From assembly GCF_016406125.1 (NCBI RefSeq), contig NZ_CP066339.1:3658001-3722000 (forward strand): a stretch of 64,000 nucleotides of DNA, in the 5' to 3' direction. This document shows, in pieces, positions 36,305-44,186 of the stretch. This DNA is from Alicyclobacillus sp. SO9 (GTDB lineage Bacteria; Bacillota; Bacilli; Alicyclobacillales; Alicyclobacillaceae). The notes below the pieces were generated by a model. It was not told where the DNA came from, did not search any database, and worked only from the letters and a program-made list of their open reading frames with translations. How positions within the stretch are numbered: the first letter of the stretch is position 1; every line of letters starts with the position of its first letter. The translations under genes were made by a program, and so were the position numbers.

Positions 36305-36376
36305 GAACCGCTCAGTTTATTCTCCAGCATACAAACTCAGATGGGTCGACCCATTCAAATTTCGGTCAAAACGGTT

Positions 36377-36420
36377 CCTGTACCGCCATGCATTTGAAGC
36401 ACAACGGTACAGGCCTTTTC
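36377..36420. terminator. bidirectional hairpin between iclR and aldehyde dehydrogenase
   Basis: CCTGTACCG (36377-36385) / CGGTACAGG (36405-36413), 19-base loop, followed on the plus strand by CCTTTTC. It separates two convergent genes. A palindrome ATGGGTCGACCCAT is nearby at 36341-36354. Confidence 0.65.
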
Positions 36421-36438
36421 ATCTCTTCATCAAGAGTT

Positions 36439-37896
36439 TTAAAACGGATACTGCCTCGGTTCGTACTGTACCGAAATCCATTTTGTCGTCGTGAATTCCT
36501 CCAAAGCCCAGGGGCCGTTGTAGCGCCCGACTCCAGAGCCTTTCTCACCGCCAAAAGCCACAAGCGGCTCATCGTTCACTGTTCCGTCATTCACATGAAT
36601 CATACCGGTTTCAATTTGCTTCGCGACTTCGACACCTCTTTCCAAATTGCGTGTAAAGACAGCACCGCTGAGTCCGTAGTCACTGTTGTTTGCAACCCGG
36701 ATTGCCTCTTCTTCTGATTCCACCGGCATAACGGCTATGACAGGACCAAACATTTCAACCTGTGCACAGGACATTGTCTCTGTCACGTCTGACAGGACAA
36801 TTGGCTCTACCACATTTCCTTTAACCTCACCTTGATAAGCGATTTTTGCACCTTGCTTTACACTTTCCTCTACAAAACTCATCAATTTCTCTACTTGGTT
36901 GTGGTTAATCAACGGGCCAATGAGTGTGTCCTGTTCGCGCGGGTCACCGGATTTGAGAGACGACGCCTTGGCAACCAACAAGTCAAGGAATCGAGGATAT
37001 ACGTCCCTGTGTACAATCGCTCGGTTGGTACACATACAGATTTGACCCTGGTGCGTAAACCGGCTAAATGCCGTTGCATTGACAGCCAACTCCACGTCTG
37101 CGTCATCAAGGACAATTAATGCGCTGTTGCCGCCGAGTTCAAGTCCGACTCGTTTCAGATTCCGTGAAGCCACTTCACCAATATGGCGGCCCACCGGGGT
37201 CGATCCCGTAAATGAAATGACACTCGGAATGGGATGCTCGACAAACGCATCTCCAATCTCCTTGATATCGGCAATCACCACGTTAAAGAGGCCCTTCGGA
37301 AGTCCCGCCTCTTCAAAGACTTTCGCAAGAATGAGGCCTCCAGTCACACCCGCAGCTTCATGAGGTTTGAGCACAACACCGTTCCCTGCACCAAGTGCCG
37401 GTGCTACAGCCCGCGCTGACAACACCATAGGGAAATTAAACGGGCTGATGACGCCGACTACCCCGGCCGGCAGTTGGAATAGACGATTTTCCTTTCCTGG
37501 AATGGTAGCCGGAATAATTCTCCCTTCCATTCGAAGCGGATACGAGGCAGCCTCGCGAATGAAATTTTTCACTAGGGATACTTCCACCATTGCCTTGAGA
37601 AAGGTACCTCCAATTTCCTCAGCCATCAAGCGGGCAATATCCTCTGTGTAGGAGTCTAACACCTGTGCTGCCCGCTCCAGTACATCGCGCTTCTCAAAGG
37701 CATTTATCCTTGCCCATTCAACTTGCGCCTTCTTTGCAGATTGATATGCCTCGTCAATGTCAGCGACTGACGCCAATCGGATTTCTGCCACGGTTGACTC
37801 GTCAAACGGATTTTTGTCTGCATAAGTCGTGTCGCTGCTCCCGTCTCTCCATTCTCCTCCAATATACTGCTTGCCAAGTGACTTAAAATCTAACAT
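36439..37896 (-). CDS. aromatic (benzaldehyde/vanillin-type) aldehyde dehydrogenase
   Basis: A 485-residue NAD(P)+-dependent aldehyde dehydrogenase. It has ISPFNFPMVLSARAVAPALGAGN, FTGSTPVGRHIGE, the catalytic Glu in ELGGNSALIV and the catalytic Cys in GQICMCTNR. The IHVNDGTVNDEP segment and overall look resemble vanillin/benzaldehyde dehydrogenases such as YfmT. ATG at 37896 follows GGAGG. Third gene after the oxygenase subunits (157-base gap), so it likely oxidises an aromatic aldehyde, for instance 4-hydroxybenzaldehyde, to an acid that enters the pra route. Substrate not proven. Confidence 0.88.
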   Translation of the reverse strand: MLDFKSLGKQYIGGEWRDGSSDTTYADKNPFDESTVAEIRLASVADIDEAYQSAKKAQVEWARINAFEKRDVLERAAQVLDSYTEDIARLMAEEIGGTFLKAMVEVSLVKNFIREAASYPLRMEGRIIPATIPGKENRLFQLPAGVVGVISPFNFPMVLSARAVAPALGAGNGVVLKPHEAAGVTGGLILAKVFEEAGLPKGLFNVVIADIKEIGDAFVEHPIPSVISFTGSTPVGRHIGEVASRNLKRVGLELGGNSALIVLDDADVELAVNATAFSRFTHQGQICMCTNRAIVHRDVYPRFLDLLVAKASSLKSGDPREQDTLIGPLINHNQVEKLMSFVEESVKQGAKIAYQGEVKGNVVEPIVLSDVTETMSCAQVEMFGPVIAVMPVESEEEAIRVANNSDYGLSGAVFTRNLERGVEVAKQIETGMIHVNDGTVNDEPLVAFGGEKGSGVGRYNGPWALEEFTTTKWISVQYEPRQYPF

Positions 37897-38053
37897 GACA
37901 ACCCCTCCGATTCTATTCATTCAAGTCTCCGCTGCGGTACACTCCAACTGATTCAAAAGCGGATTATTCTGAATCCATATTTCATTTTGTATCTATTTGT
38001 CAGTATTCTGCCGAGACGCACTGAGACGCTTGCTCGGTCTGCGCCGGCTTGAA

Positions 38054-38545
38054 CTAGATGAAAGTAGTTAAATTGGGTAAATGAAGCACAGATTCATCCG
38101 GATAAACCGTTCTCTCTTTGATTCTCCATCCATTGCCGCGCTTTACAAGGACATCCCGCCTCGTACCAAACAACTGCTCGGCTGTTTTATCTCTCCGACT
38201 GCGGAGGAGCAGAAAGTAACTGACCGCCACCACCTCCTTCTCCCGTTCCTCTTCAATAAGTACATTCGTTATCATGTGCCTGGTCCTCGACGGCGGGTCT
38301 TCTGCCCAAGCCGATGTTGTATTCAACCGATTGACACGCGTCCTTATACTCCCCTTCGTCTCATCGAGAAAAGTCATACTCTCAACAATGTCCTCTCCAG
38401 AAGCCTTGTCGAGGGTCACCCGTAACGGCATTCGATACACGAGGTTGTCATCTAACAATTCGAGCCATTCATCCAACCGTCGATTATCCAGAAGGGCAGC
38501 TTCACGGTAGAAAAACTCCGCTACATCTTCCCGTATACCACTCAT
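38054..38545 (-). CDS. ring-hydroxylating oxygenase, beta subunit
   Basis: A 163-residue protein of the NTF2-like fold found in the small subunit of aromatic-ring-hydroxylating oxygenases. REDVAEFFYREAALLDNRRLDEWLELL at the N-terminus (cited by its EAxLLDxRxxxEW core), DETKGSIRTRVNRL and SNVLI-like TNVLIEEE are characteristic. It has a structural role in the alpha3beta3 hexamer. The ATG at 38545 follows GGAGG; an ATG at 38551 abuts the ribosome binding site. Gap of 57 bases after the alpha gene. Confidence 0.92.
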   Translation of the reverse strand: MSGIREDVAEFFYREAALLDNRRLDEWLELLDDNLVYRMPLRVTLDKASGEDIVESMTFLDETKGSIRTRVNRLNTTSAWAEDPPSRTRHMITNVLIEEEREKEVVAVSYFLLLRSRRDKTAEQLFGTRRDVLVKRGNGWRIKERTVYPDESVLHLPNLTTFI

Positions 38546-38602
38546 GGCCATCCTCCTTATAAGTTCTCTTTTCAGTCATTTCATGCCGTAATTGTTGCCC
38601 AG

Positions 38603-39937
38603 TCAGTCTATTAATAAGTCGACCCAGTGTTCATAGAACGATCTCGAAATTGCATCCAAATAGCATGTGGGATAGGCTGTACCCGGCCCGGGCCAGTCCT
38701 TATCCGGAGTCACCCTGTCCAGTCCCATCAAGTAGTTCAACACGTTGTTGTAGTGCACATCCTTATCCTGAGCCATAAATCCTTTGCTGGCATCCACCAC
38801 TCGTGTCCAAATTTCCGTATCATCCTGCTCCAATGTTCCAGCTGGTCCGAATGAGCCAATGTAGCTCTTGTAGGACGCCTCCTTAAACACTTCTGGTGCA
38901 TCTTTGTCCACCAAGCACCAGGACCACACCTCAATTTCATCTGGTCCCAGGGGGCGCCAGACTCGAAAATTCACAAAGCTGGTGAGCGGTTCATCCGGAC
39001 CTCCCGTACCATGCATAGGGCTGACAAAAGACAGATTTGGAAAGCAACTGCCAACAATAACGACAGTTCTATAGAAAATATCCAGTTGGTCTTCGTTCAG
39101 ATTCCGCGCAAACATGGGCCACATTTCTTCTGGTAAACCCTGGTACGGGTTTTGCGTGGTTCCATCCTTCGTCGTAATCATGTTGACACCGTGTCCGTTC
39201 TTCAAAACTATCTGGTGTCCGTAGCTGGCAAACAAAGGGTCCTTGGGGCTGATTCCAAGTTCCACCGTAGACCGATGGGTCATGGCAGTATGATACGGGT
39301 CACCGCCAAAATTGTCTGAACTTATTTTCCAATTGGTCGCAACCCGCCAACGATGAGGTACTCCCCTCACTTCCAATCCATTGTCACTGCGACCCAACAT
39401 AATATCGAAATACCAGCGCATCTCGCCCAAAAAGTCCTCTAAGGGTTCCACGTCGGGATTCAAAGAAGCAAAAATCATCCCCTGGTAACTGTCCACTCTT
39501 GGAATCTTACGAAGGGACCACTCACTCCGGTCTAATTCCTCGCCATAGACCTGATTTCCAGCGACAATGCCAATCAGTTCTCCACTGAGGTTAAAGGTCC
39601 AGCCGTGGTACGGACACGTAAATGTCTTGTTGCTCCCAAAATCCGCACTGCAAAGCTGCGTACCGCGATGTGAACAGGAGTTCAGGTATGCTTGGATGCG
39701 GCCTTCACTGTCGCGTAGTAAAAGAACGGGATCGTGCACAATCCATCGGGTTATATAATCTCCCGGATTCTCAATCTCTGATTCATGTCCAATGAAGTTC
39801 CAAGTCTTCGCATAAATATGTGCTAGTTCCCTTTCATAGATATCTTCATTTGCAAAGGCCCACTGTGGTAAAACACCTCTTTGAATTTTCTCTTTAACTT
39901 CACGCAATACTTCTTGGTCGAGTACGCGTTTGACCAA
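38603..39937 (-). CDS. Rieske ring-hydroxylating oxygenase, alpha subunit
   Basis: A 444-residue catalytic subunit. The Rieske [2Fe-2S] centre is formed by CSHRG and CPYHGW with normal spacing (about residues 87-110). The mononuclear Fe site is in DNFGGDPYHTAMTHRS (two His) plus a downstream Asp. The enzyme adds O2 to an aromatic ring in the cytoplasm using electrons from a ferredoxin and reductase, neither of which is encoded here. Start TTG at 39937 has GGGAGG nine bases upstream; the longer frame to 40090 runs through the cre and IclR-type sites and is rejected. Substrate unknown; an aromatic acid is the natural guess from context. Confidence 0.93.
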   Translation of the reverse strand: MVKRVLDQEVLREVKEKIQRGVLPQWAFANEDIYERELAHIYAKTWNFIGHESEIENPGDYITRWIVHDPVLLLRDSEGRIQAYLNSCSHRGTQLCSADFGSNKTFTCPYHGWTFNLSGELIGIVAGNQVYGEELDRSEWSLRKIPRVDSYQGMIFASLNPDVEPLEDFLGEMRWYFDIMLGRSDNGLEVRGVPHRWRVATNWKISSDNFGGDPYHTAMTHRSTVELGISPKDPLFASYGHQIVLKNGHGVNMITTKDGTTQNPYQGLPEEMWPMFARNLNEDQLDIFYRTVVIVGSCFPNLSFVSPMHGTGGPDEPLTSFVNFRVWRPLGPDEIEVWSWCLVDKDAPEVFKEASYKSYIGSFGPAGTLEQDDTEIWTRVVDASKGFMAQDKDVHYNNVLNYLMGLDRVTPDKDWPGPGTAYPTCYLDAISRSFYEHWVDLLID

Positions 39938-39972
39938 TGGCTTTAACCTCCCATTCCCGCAAAATCCACGCT

Positions 39973-39986
39973 TAAAAGCGCTTTCA
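39973..39986. promoter_or_regulatory. cre-like (CcpA) site before the oxygenase operon
   Basis: TAAAAGCGCTTTCA, read on the minus strand as TGAAAGCGCTTTTA, has the same AAAGCGCTTT core as the site at 35385 and lies 36 bases before the oxygenase start codon, where bound CcpA would block transcription. Confidence 0.7.
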
Positions 39987-40062
39987 TAAATTTGATAATT
40001 CCAATAATTAAACCAATTTGTCATCAAGACTAGCACCATCGCAGTTGCTCGACTACTGCTTT

Positions 40063-40079
40063 GTTCCGGTATCTGGAAC
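40063..40079. promoter_or_regulatory. IclR-type operator, oxygenase/MFS divergence
   Basis: GTTCCGGTATCTGGAAC: GTTCC-N7-GGAAC, same arms and spacing as at 35443-35459. It is about 130 bases from both the oxygenase and the MFS start codons. Confidence 0.65.
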
Positions 40080-40116
40080 ACACACAACAAAATAATTCAG
40101 TTGAAAAATGCAGGCT

Positions 40117-40133
40117 GTTCCGCATAGAGGGAC
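40117..40133. promoter_or_regulatory. second, degenerate IclR-type operator
   Basis: GTTCCGCATAGAGGGAC: GTTCC-N7-GGGAC, one mismatch to the palindrome, 54 bases from the operator centred at 40071 and about 80 bases before the MFS start. Confidence 0.45.
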
Positions 40134-40213
40134 AAAGCCATAGTACCCTTATACCAGCAATGATACCGTTTACATTAAATTATCTAAAAATTTGCACAGT
40201 AGGAGGCGTATTT

Positions 40214-41485
40214 ATGTCTGACTACACCAAACCAAGTTGGCGTAGGTATGAGAATTTTATTGTCATTACGATGTTCTTCACGTACGGCTTTGTCATGATG
40301 GATCGTTTGAGCATTACCTATCTGTTTCCTTTTCTGGCCCCCGCTCTAAAGTTGAATGACACGCAAATTGGTCTGTCCGTCTCGATTCTGTCAATCTGTT
40401 GGGCTGTATCGAGTTGGATATTTTCCAGCGCCTCAGACTTATTGAGCAAAAAGAAGGCATTTCTCGTTGTTATTGTTCTCATCTTCTCCCTGGCATCTTT
40501 TTCAACCGGGTTGGCAGCTACCTTCACCGCTTTGATGCTGGCACGGGGGCTAATGGGCGCTGCCGAGGGACCTGTTGTCACATTAGCGCAGGCCGCTGTT
40601 ATCGCCGACTCGTCCACGAAACGGCGGGGCTTCAATATGGGACTGGTGCAAAGTTCAACAGCATTACTCGGCGCTGTCGTTGCACCTTTGGTCGTCGTTG
40701 CCATTGCGCAGTCTATGACTTGGCGCTACTCTTTTTATATCCTCGCTATTCCCGGAATTGTTGTCGCTCTGATTCTGATGAAATTCATGAGAGAACCCAA
40801 AATGAGCAAAGAAGTATCCGAACACATTCACACCAAACCTAAACTTTCCGATTACAAAAAAGCATTTCAGCATCGAAACATCTGGCTCGGCATGGTCATG
40901 TCAATTGGATTCATGAGTTGGCTGTTTGCATTCACTACATTTGCGCCAACCTTCTTGGTAAAAATCGATAAGATCAGCCCGTCCTATGTTTCCCTGATTA
41001 TGAGTGCAATGGGACTGGGAAGCTTTATCTGGGGACTTGTTCTTCCGTCACTGTCCGATAGATTCGGGCGCAAACCCATCATGACTATCTTCGGAGCCGT
41101 TGCTATCTTCGCTCCTATCATCCCGGCTGAATTTCATCTATCTGTCGGTCCATTAATAGCCGTCATGTTCTTCCTCGCCCTGGCACAGGGCTATGCACCC
41201 ATATTCATGGCAATTATCCCGTCGGAATCTGTACCCAGAGAATTTGTCGCAACTTCGATGTCCATCATCGTGTTTGTGGGCGAGCTGTTCGGAGGTACTA
41301 CCGTTCCCACTGTTGCAGGTATTTTGGCCGATCACTTTAGTCCTGTTGCACCATTGTGGATGGCTGCCGCAGGCTCGTTTGTGGTCTTTTTGGCTTCCTT
41401 TGGATTAAAAGAAACCTCACCCATGAAGCTCCGTCGTCTCGAGACTAAGAGACAGATGGACAGTTCATCCCTGCCCACTGTATGA
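40214..41485 (+). CDS. MFS permease, probably for an aromatic acid
   Basis: A 423-residue 12-helix major facilitator. It shows DRLSITYLFPFLAP near helix 1, the family A-motif-like SASDLLSKKKAF after helix 2, LMLARGLMGAAEGPV, and the second-half repeat LPSLSDRFGRKPI. The acidic residue in helix 1 and the overall form resemble anion:cation symporters for aromatic acids. ATG at 40214 follows AGGAGG by seven bases; upstream frame ignored. It diverges from the oxygenase operon and shares its operator region, which supports import of the oxygenase's substrate. Confidence 0.88.
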   Translation: MSDYTKPSWRRYENFIVITMFFTYGFVMMDRLSITYLFPFLAPALKLNDTQIGLSVSILSICWAVSSWIFSSASDLLSKKKAFLVVIVLIFSLASFSTGLAATFTALMLARGLMGAAEGPVVTLAQAAVIADSSTKRRGFNMGLVQSSTALLGAVVAPLVVVAIAQSMTWRYSFYILAIPGIVVALILMKFMREPKMSKEVSEHIHTKPKLSDYKKAFQHRNIWLGMVMSIGFMSWLFAFTTFAPTFLVKIDKISPSYVSLIMSAMGLGSFIWGLVLPSLSDRFGRKPIMTIFGAVAIFAPIIPAEFHLSVGPLIAVMFFLALAQGYAPIFMAIIPSESVPREFVATSMSIIVFVGELFGGTTVPTVAGILADHFSPVAPLWMAAAGSFVVFLASFGLKETSPMKLRRLETKRQMDSSSLPTV

Positions 41486-41492
41486 CAGTAAC

Positions 41493-41524
41493 ATGGGGAA
41501 TCGTGCAAATGTACGATTCCCCAT
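41493..41524. terminator. bidirectional hairpin between MFS and folD
   Basis: ATGGGGAATCGT (41493-41504) / ACGATTCCCCAT (41513-41524), perfect 12-bp stem, eight-base loop, between convergent genes; no marked T-run. Confidence 0.65.
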
Positions 41525-41575
41525 GGCTGTATCTTGTACTTCCCGTAGAATGCCAGACTTCGTGATAAAATTCGC

Positions 41576-42454
41576 TTAGGCCAAATCGGCCGCATTTTGA
41601 TATAACATTCCTTCTTCGTCTTGCCAATCCATAGCGGCCGTTAGATTGTGAAATAACTGCATCGTCGTCACTGTGCCAACCCCTCCGGGTGTAGGCGAAA
41701 GTGCCCTCACCTTATCTGCCACCTCAGTATCCACATCTCCAACAATGTTTCCCTCGCTCTCGTTTATACCGGCGTCAATAATGACGTGTTGGGAATGAAC
41801 CATGTCAGGTGTAATGAGACCTGCCTTTCCGACGGCTACGAAAATAATGTCAGCCGCCTTTGTATGCAGAGAGACATCCTTGGTTCCAGCATGACAGACT
41901 GTAACGGTTGCATTATTCCGCACCAGCAGGTGAAACAACGGCTGCCCAACTGTTTCACCAAAGCCGACAAGTGCCACATGTTTTCCTGACACCGAATAGC
42001 CAAAGTGATTGAGCAGCTTCACTGCAGCCACAGGAGTAGCTGGATAAAGACCCTTGTCACCTGTCATATTCGCAAATCGATTGATTTTCGTTAGGCCGTC
42101 AACATCCTTATAAGGTGAAATAGCTTGTGTCACACGCGACGTGTCGATGTGCGCCGGCAAGGGCAGTTCAACCATGATTCCGTGTACAGAACTGTCATGG
42201 TTTAACTGCTGAATCTTCTCTATTATGGTCCCAGTTGACGCGTCCCGGCCAAAGTGAAGAATCTCGTATTCAATCCCCAGTTTCGCAGCAGTCTTCCCTT
42301 TGGATTTTGCGTAGTACGCACACGCTGCATCCCCTTCAACAAGAACTGTTACAATTCTTGGCCGGATGCCGCTCTGCACATAGGCCTCCACTTTCAATTT
42401 AATAGAAGCCCTAATTTCCTCAGCGACTTGCTTGCCATACATTTCAATCGTCAC
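41576..42454 (-). CDS. folD: methylenetetrahydrofolate dehydrogenase/cyclohydrolase
   Basis: FolD interconverts methylene-, methenyl- and formyl-tetrahydrofolate with NADP. The 292-residue protein carries YYAKSKGKTAAKLGIEY with the catalytic Lys region (Y-x-x-x-K), GIMVELPLPAHID, KDVDGLT and TPGGVGTVTTMQL near the C-terminus. The nucleotide site GFGETVGQP departs from the usual GRSxIVGxP. An ATG four codons in (42442) is an alternative start. It is monocistronic between terminators. It may be the housekeeping copy or an accessory paralogue given the altered nucleotide motif. Confidence 0.9.
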   Translation of the reverse strand: MTIEMYGKQVAEEIRASIKLKVEAYVQSGIRPRIVTVLVEGDAACAYYAKSKGKTAAKLGIEYEILHFGRDASTGTIIEKIQQLNHDSSVHGIMVELPLPAHIDTSRVTQAISPYKDVDGLTKINRFANMTGDKGLYPATPVAAVKLLNHFGYSVSGKHVALVGFGETVGQPLFHLLVRNNATVTVCHAGTKDVSLHTKAADIIFVAVGKAGLITPDMVHSQHVIIDAGINESEGNIVGDVDTEVADKVRALSPTPGGVGTVTTMQLFHNLTAAMDWQDEEGMLYQNAADLA

Positions 42455-42565
42455 AACTCTCCACTCCCCATGTGCTACTTCCCGGAGGGCCGTCTGTGAA
42501 ACGCTGTCGTGGCTGACGCTAGGTCAGAGGCAGCGCAAATATGAGAAAGTTGCTAGCACAGAAAA

Positions 42566-42603
42566 GACCGCCCAGGTTGTCCATTTTGGTCACCCAGGCG
42601 GTC
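42566..42603 (-). terminator. terminator of the histidine-kinase pair
   Basis: GACCGCC (42566-42572) / GGCGGTC (42597-42603), with inner GGT/ACC and CC/GG pairings and an ATTTT loop, followed on the minus strand by TTTTCTG. It lies 200 bases after the kinase stop at 42801. The remaining 42604-42800 shows no gene. Confidence 0.65.
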
Positions 42604-42800
42604 GGCTGTTAACGATTGTACTTCCTCGTGGTTATCCACGTATCCGCCAGTCATACAATCGATGATATTCAAGTGATAAGCAACTGCACAAAATTTCAAT
42701 ACCGCGTCCAAACTGTATTCTGCAACGGACTGAATTACGGAATCACTATAACAACTGAAGCGGACTTCGTCAACAAGGCGTGGGCATTTCCCGATTCCTG

Positions 42801-44129
42801 CTAGTTCCAGTTTTCGCTTGCGAGGTCTGCCGTGGGATGTGTAGCATTCTCAAGTTCGGCGGCACTTTCAACGACCGAAGGCTGTGTGTCGGAGACAGGA
42901 AGGGAAACCGAAAAGGTCGTCCCTGCGTTGACCTTACTGGTAACCTGAATTTGGCCCTTCATGAGTTGAATGAACCTGTATGATGTCATGAGTCCTAGTC
43001 CTGTCCCCTTGTGTTTTGTCGAATAGAAAGGCTTACCCAGCCGTTGAATCTGTTCGGATGTCATGCCGATTCCGGTATCGCTGACGGTGATACCAACTGC
43101 TCTTCGGCGTCGGCGTATTTGCACTGACAGCGTCCCTCCCTTTGGCATTGCCTCTATTCCATTCTTCATGATGTTCAGTACGCACTTTGAAAATCTCTCT
43201 CCGTCGATAGACATGTAAACATCCGTCTCCAAATTTTGAATCACACTGACATTGTGAAGTGTAGCGTATGGGGTGATCGATGCAAGCGACTGCTGAATCA
43301 ATTGCGATACGTTCACCCGTTCCATGTTGTTTAGTTGTGGATGAGACAAGGAAAGGTATTCGTCAATGACAGAGGAAGCTTTGTCCAGTTCGCCTAGAAC
43401 GATGTTCAAATAGTCTCTCCTTGTCTGCTCAGAATTGTTTTCCTGGAGAAGCTGCAAAAAACCACGGGACACAGTCAGTGGATTTCTTATCTCGTGGGCT
43501 ATAGAAGCCGTCAACGAGTTGACCAGTTGCACTTTCTCAAGTTCTTGCAAGTGATGTCTCATCTCAACGTTGCTGCGTACGGTATCAATCAAAAAAACGA
43601 CCATGACAGTCGTTGCGACTTCGACAATTCCCCATTCGCACAGGAACCACAGGTGCTTGGGTTCAATTGGATACCTGAGAATCACAACCATTATGTTCAG
43701 TACCACAGGAGCAGCATTGAGCAGGGCGGCCACTACAACTTTTTTTGCCTTGGAGTACCGGACAAAGCGCGGATTTATGTAAAAGGCCAAGACCAGGATG
43801 GGTGTAAAAGTGAGGAGCATTTGTAGAAATCCGCTTCCTCCAATAACATACCGATACACAAAAGATGTGGTCGTCACGGCCAAACCGGGACCAATTCCTC
43901 CATACAAAATGCTAAGAAGAATTACAACAAGTCTGAGGTCGTAGAGTTGACCGGGAAACAAAGTGAAGGGAAAGGTCATACATAGAACTACTGCTGTACT
44001 GGGCAGTAATAGCAATATCCAACGCACATATTTTTCATGAAACACATGTCTCGATGCAAACAACCCAAATATGCACAAGAATATAATAAACACATTCAGC
44101 AACAGATTATCAACGGGCAATTCTACCAC
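42801..44129 (-). CDS. KinB-type sensor histidine kinase (5TM-LYT)
   Basis: A 442-residue membrane histidine kinase. Residues 1-185 form a 5TM-5TMR_LYT sensor (ILYGGIGPGLAVTTTSFVYRY), as in KinB of Bacillus. The DHp domain has the phosphoacceptor H212 in ASIAHEIRNPLTVSRGFLQLL (cited by its core AHEIRNPL), and the ATPase domain the N box, VSDTGIGM, and GTGLGLM. No response regulator is adjacent, as is usual for kinases that feed the Spo0 phosphorelay. It follows the PAS kinase after a 57-base gap, so the two are probably one operon. A role in sporulation initiation is likely by family, not shown. Confidence 0.88.
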   Translation of the reverse strand: MVELPVDNLLLNVFIIFLCIFGLFASRHVFHEKYVRWILLLLPSTAVVLCMTFPFTLFPGQLYDLRLVVILLSILYGGIGPGLAVTTTSFVYRYVIGGSGFLQMLLTFTPILVLAFYINPRFVRYSKAKKVVVAALLNAAPVVLNIMVVILRYPIEPKHLWFLCEWGIVEVATTVMVVFLIDTVRSNVEMRHHLQELEKVQLVNSLTASIAHEIRNPLTVSRGFLQLLQENNSEQTRRDYLNIVLGELDKASSVIDEYLSLSHPQLNNMERVNVSQLIQQSLASITPYATLHNVSVIQNLETDVYMSIDGERFSKCVLNIMKNGIEAMPKGGTLSVQIRRRRRAVGITVSDTGIGMTSEQIQRLGKPFYSTKHKGTGLGLMTSYRFIQLMKGQIQVTSKVNAGTTFSVSLPVSDTQPSVVESAAELENATHPTADLASENWN

Positions 44130-44186
44130 GCTCCAAACAACGTTATTTACTGTTGATATCAGAACACGTAATCACAGACACCGTGG

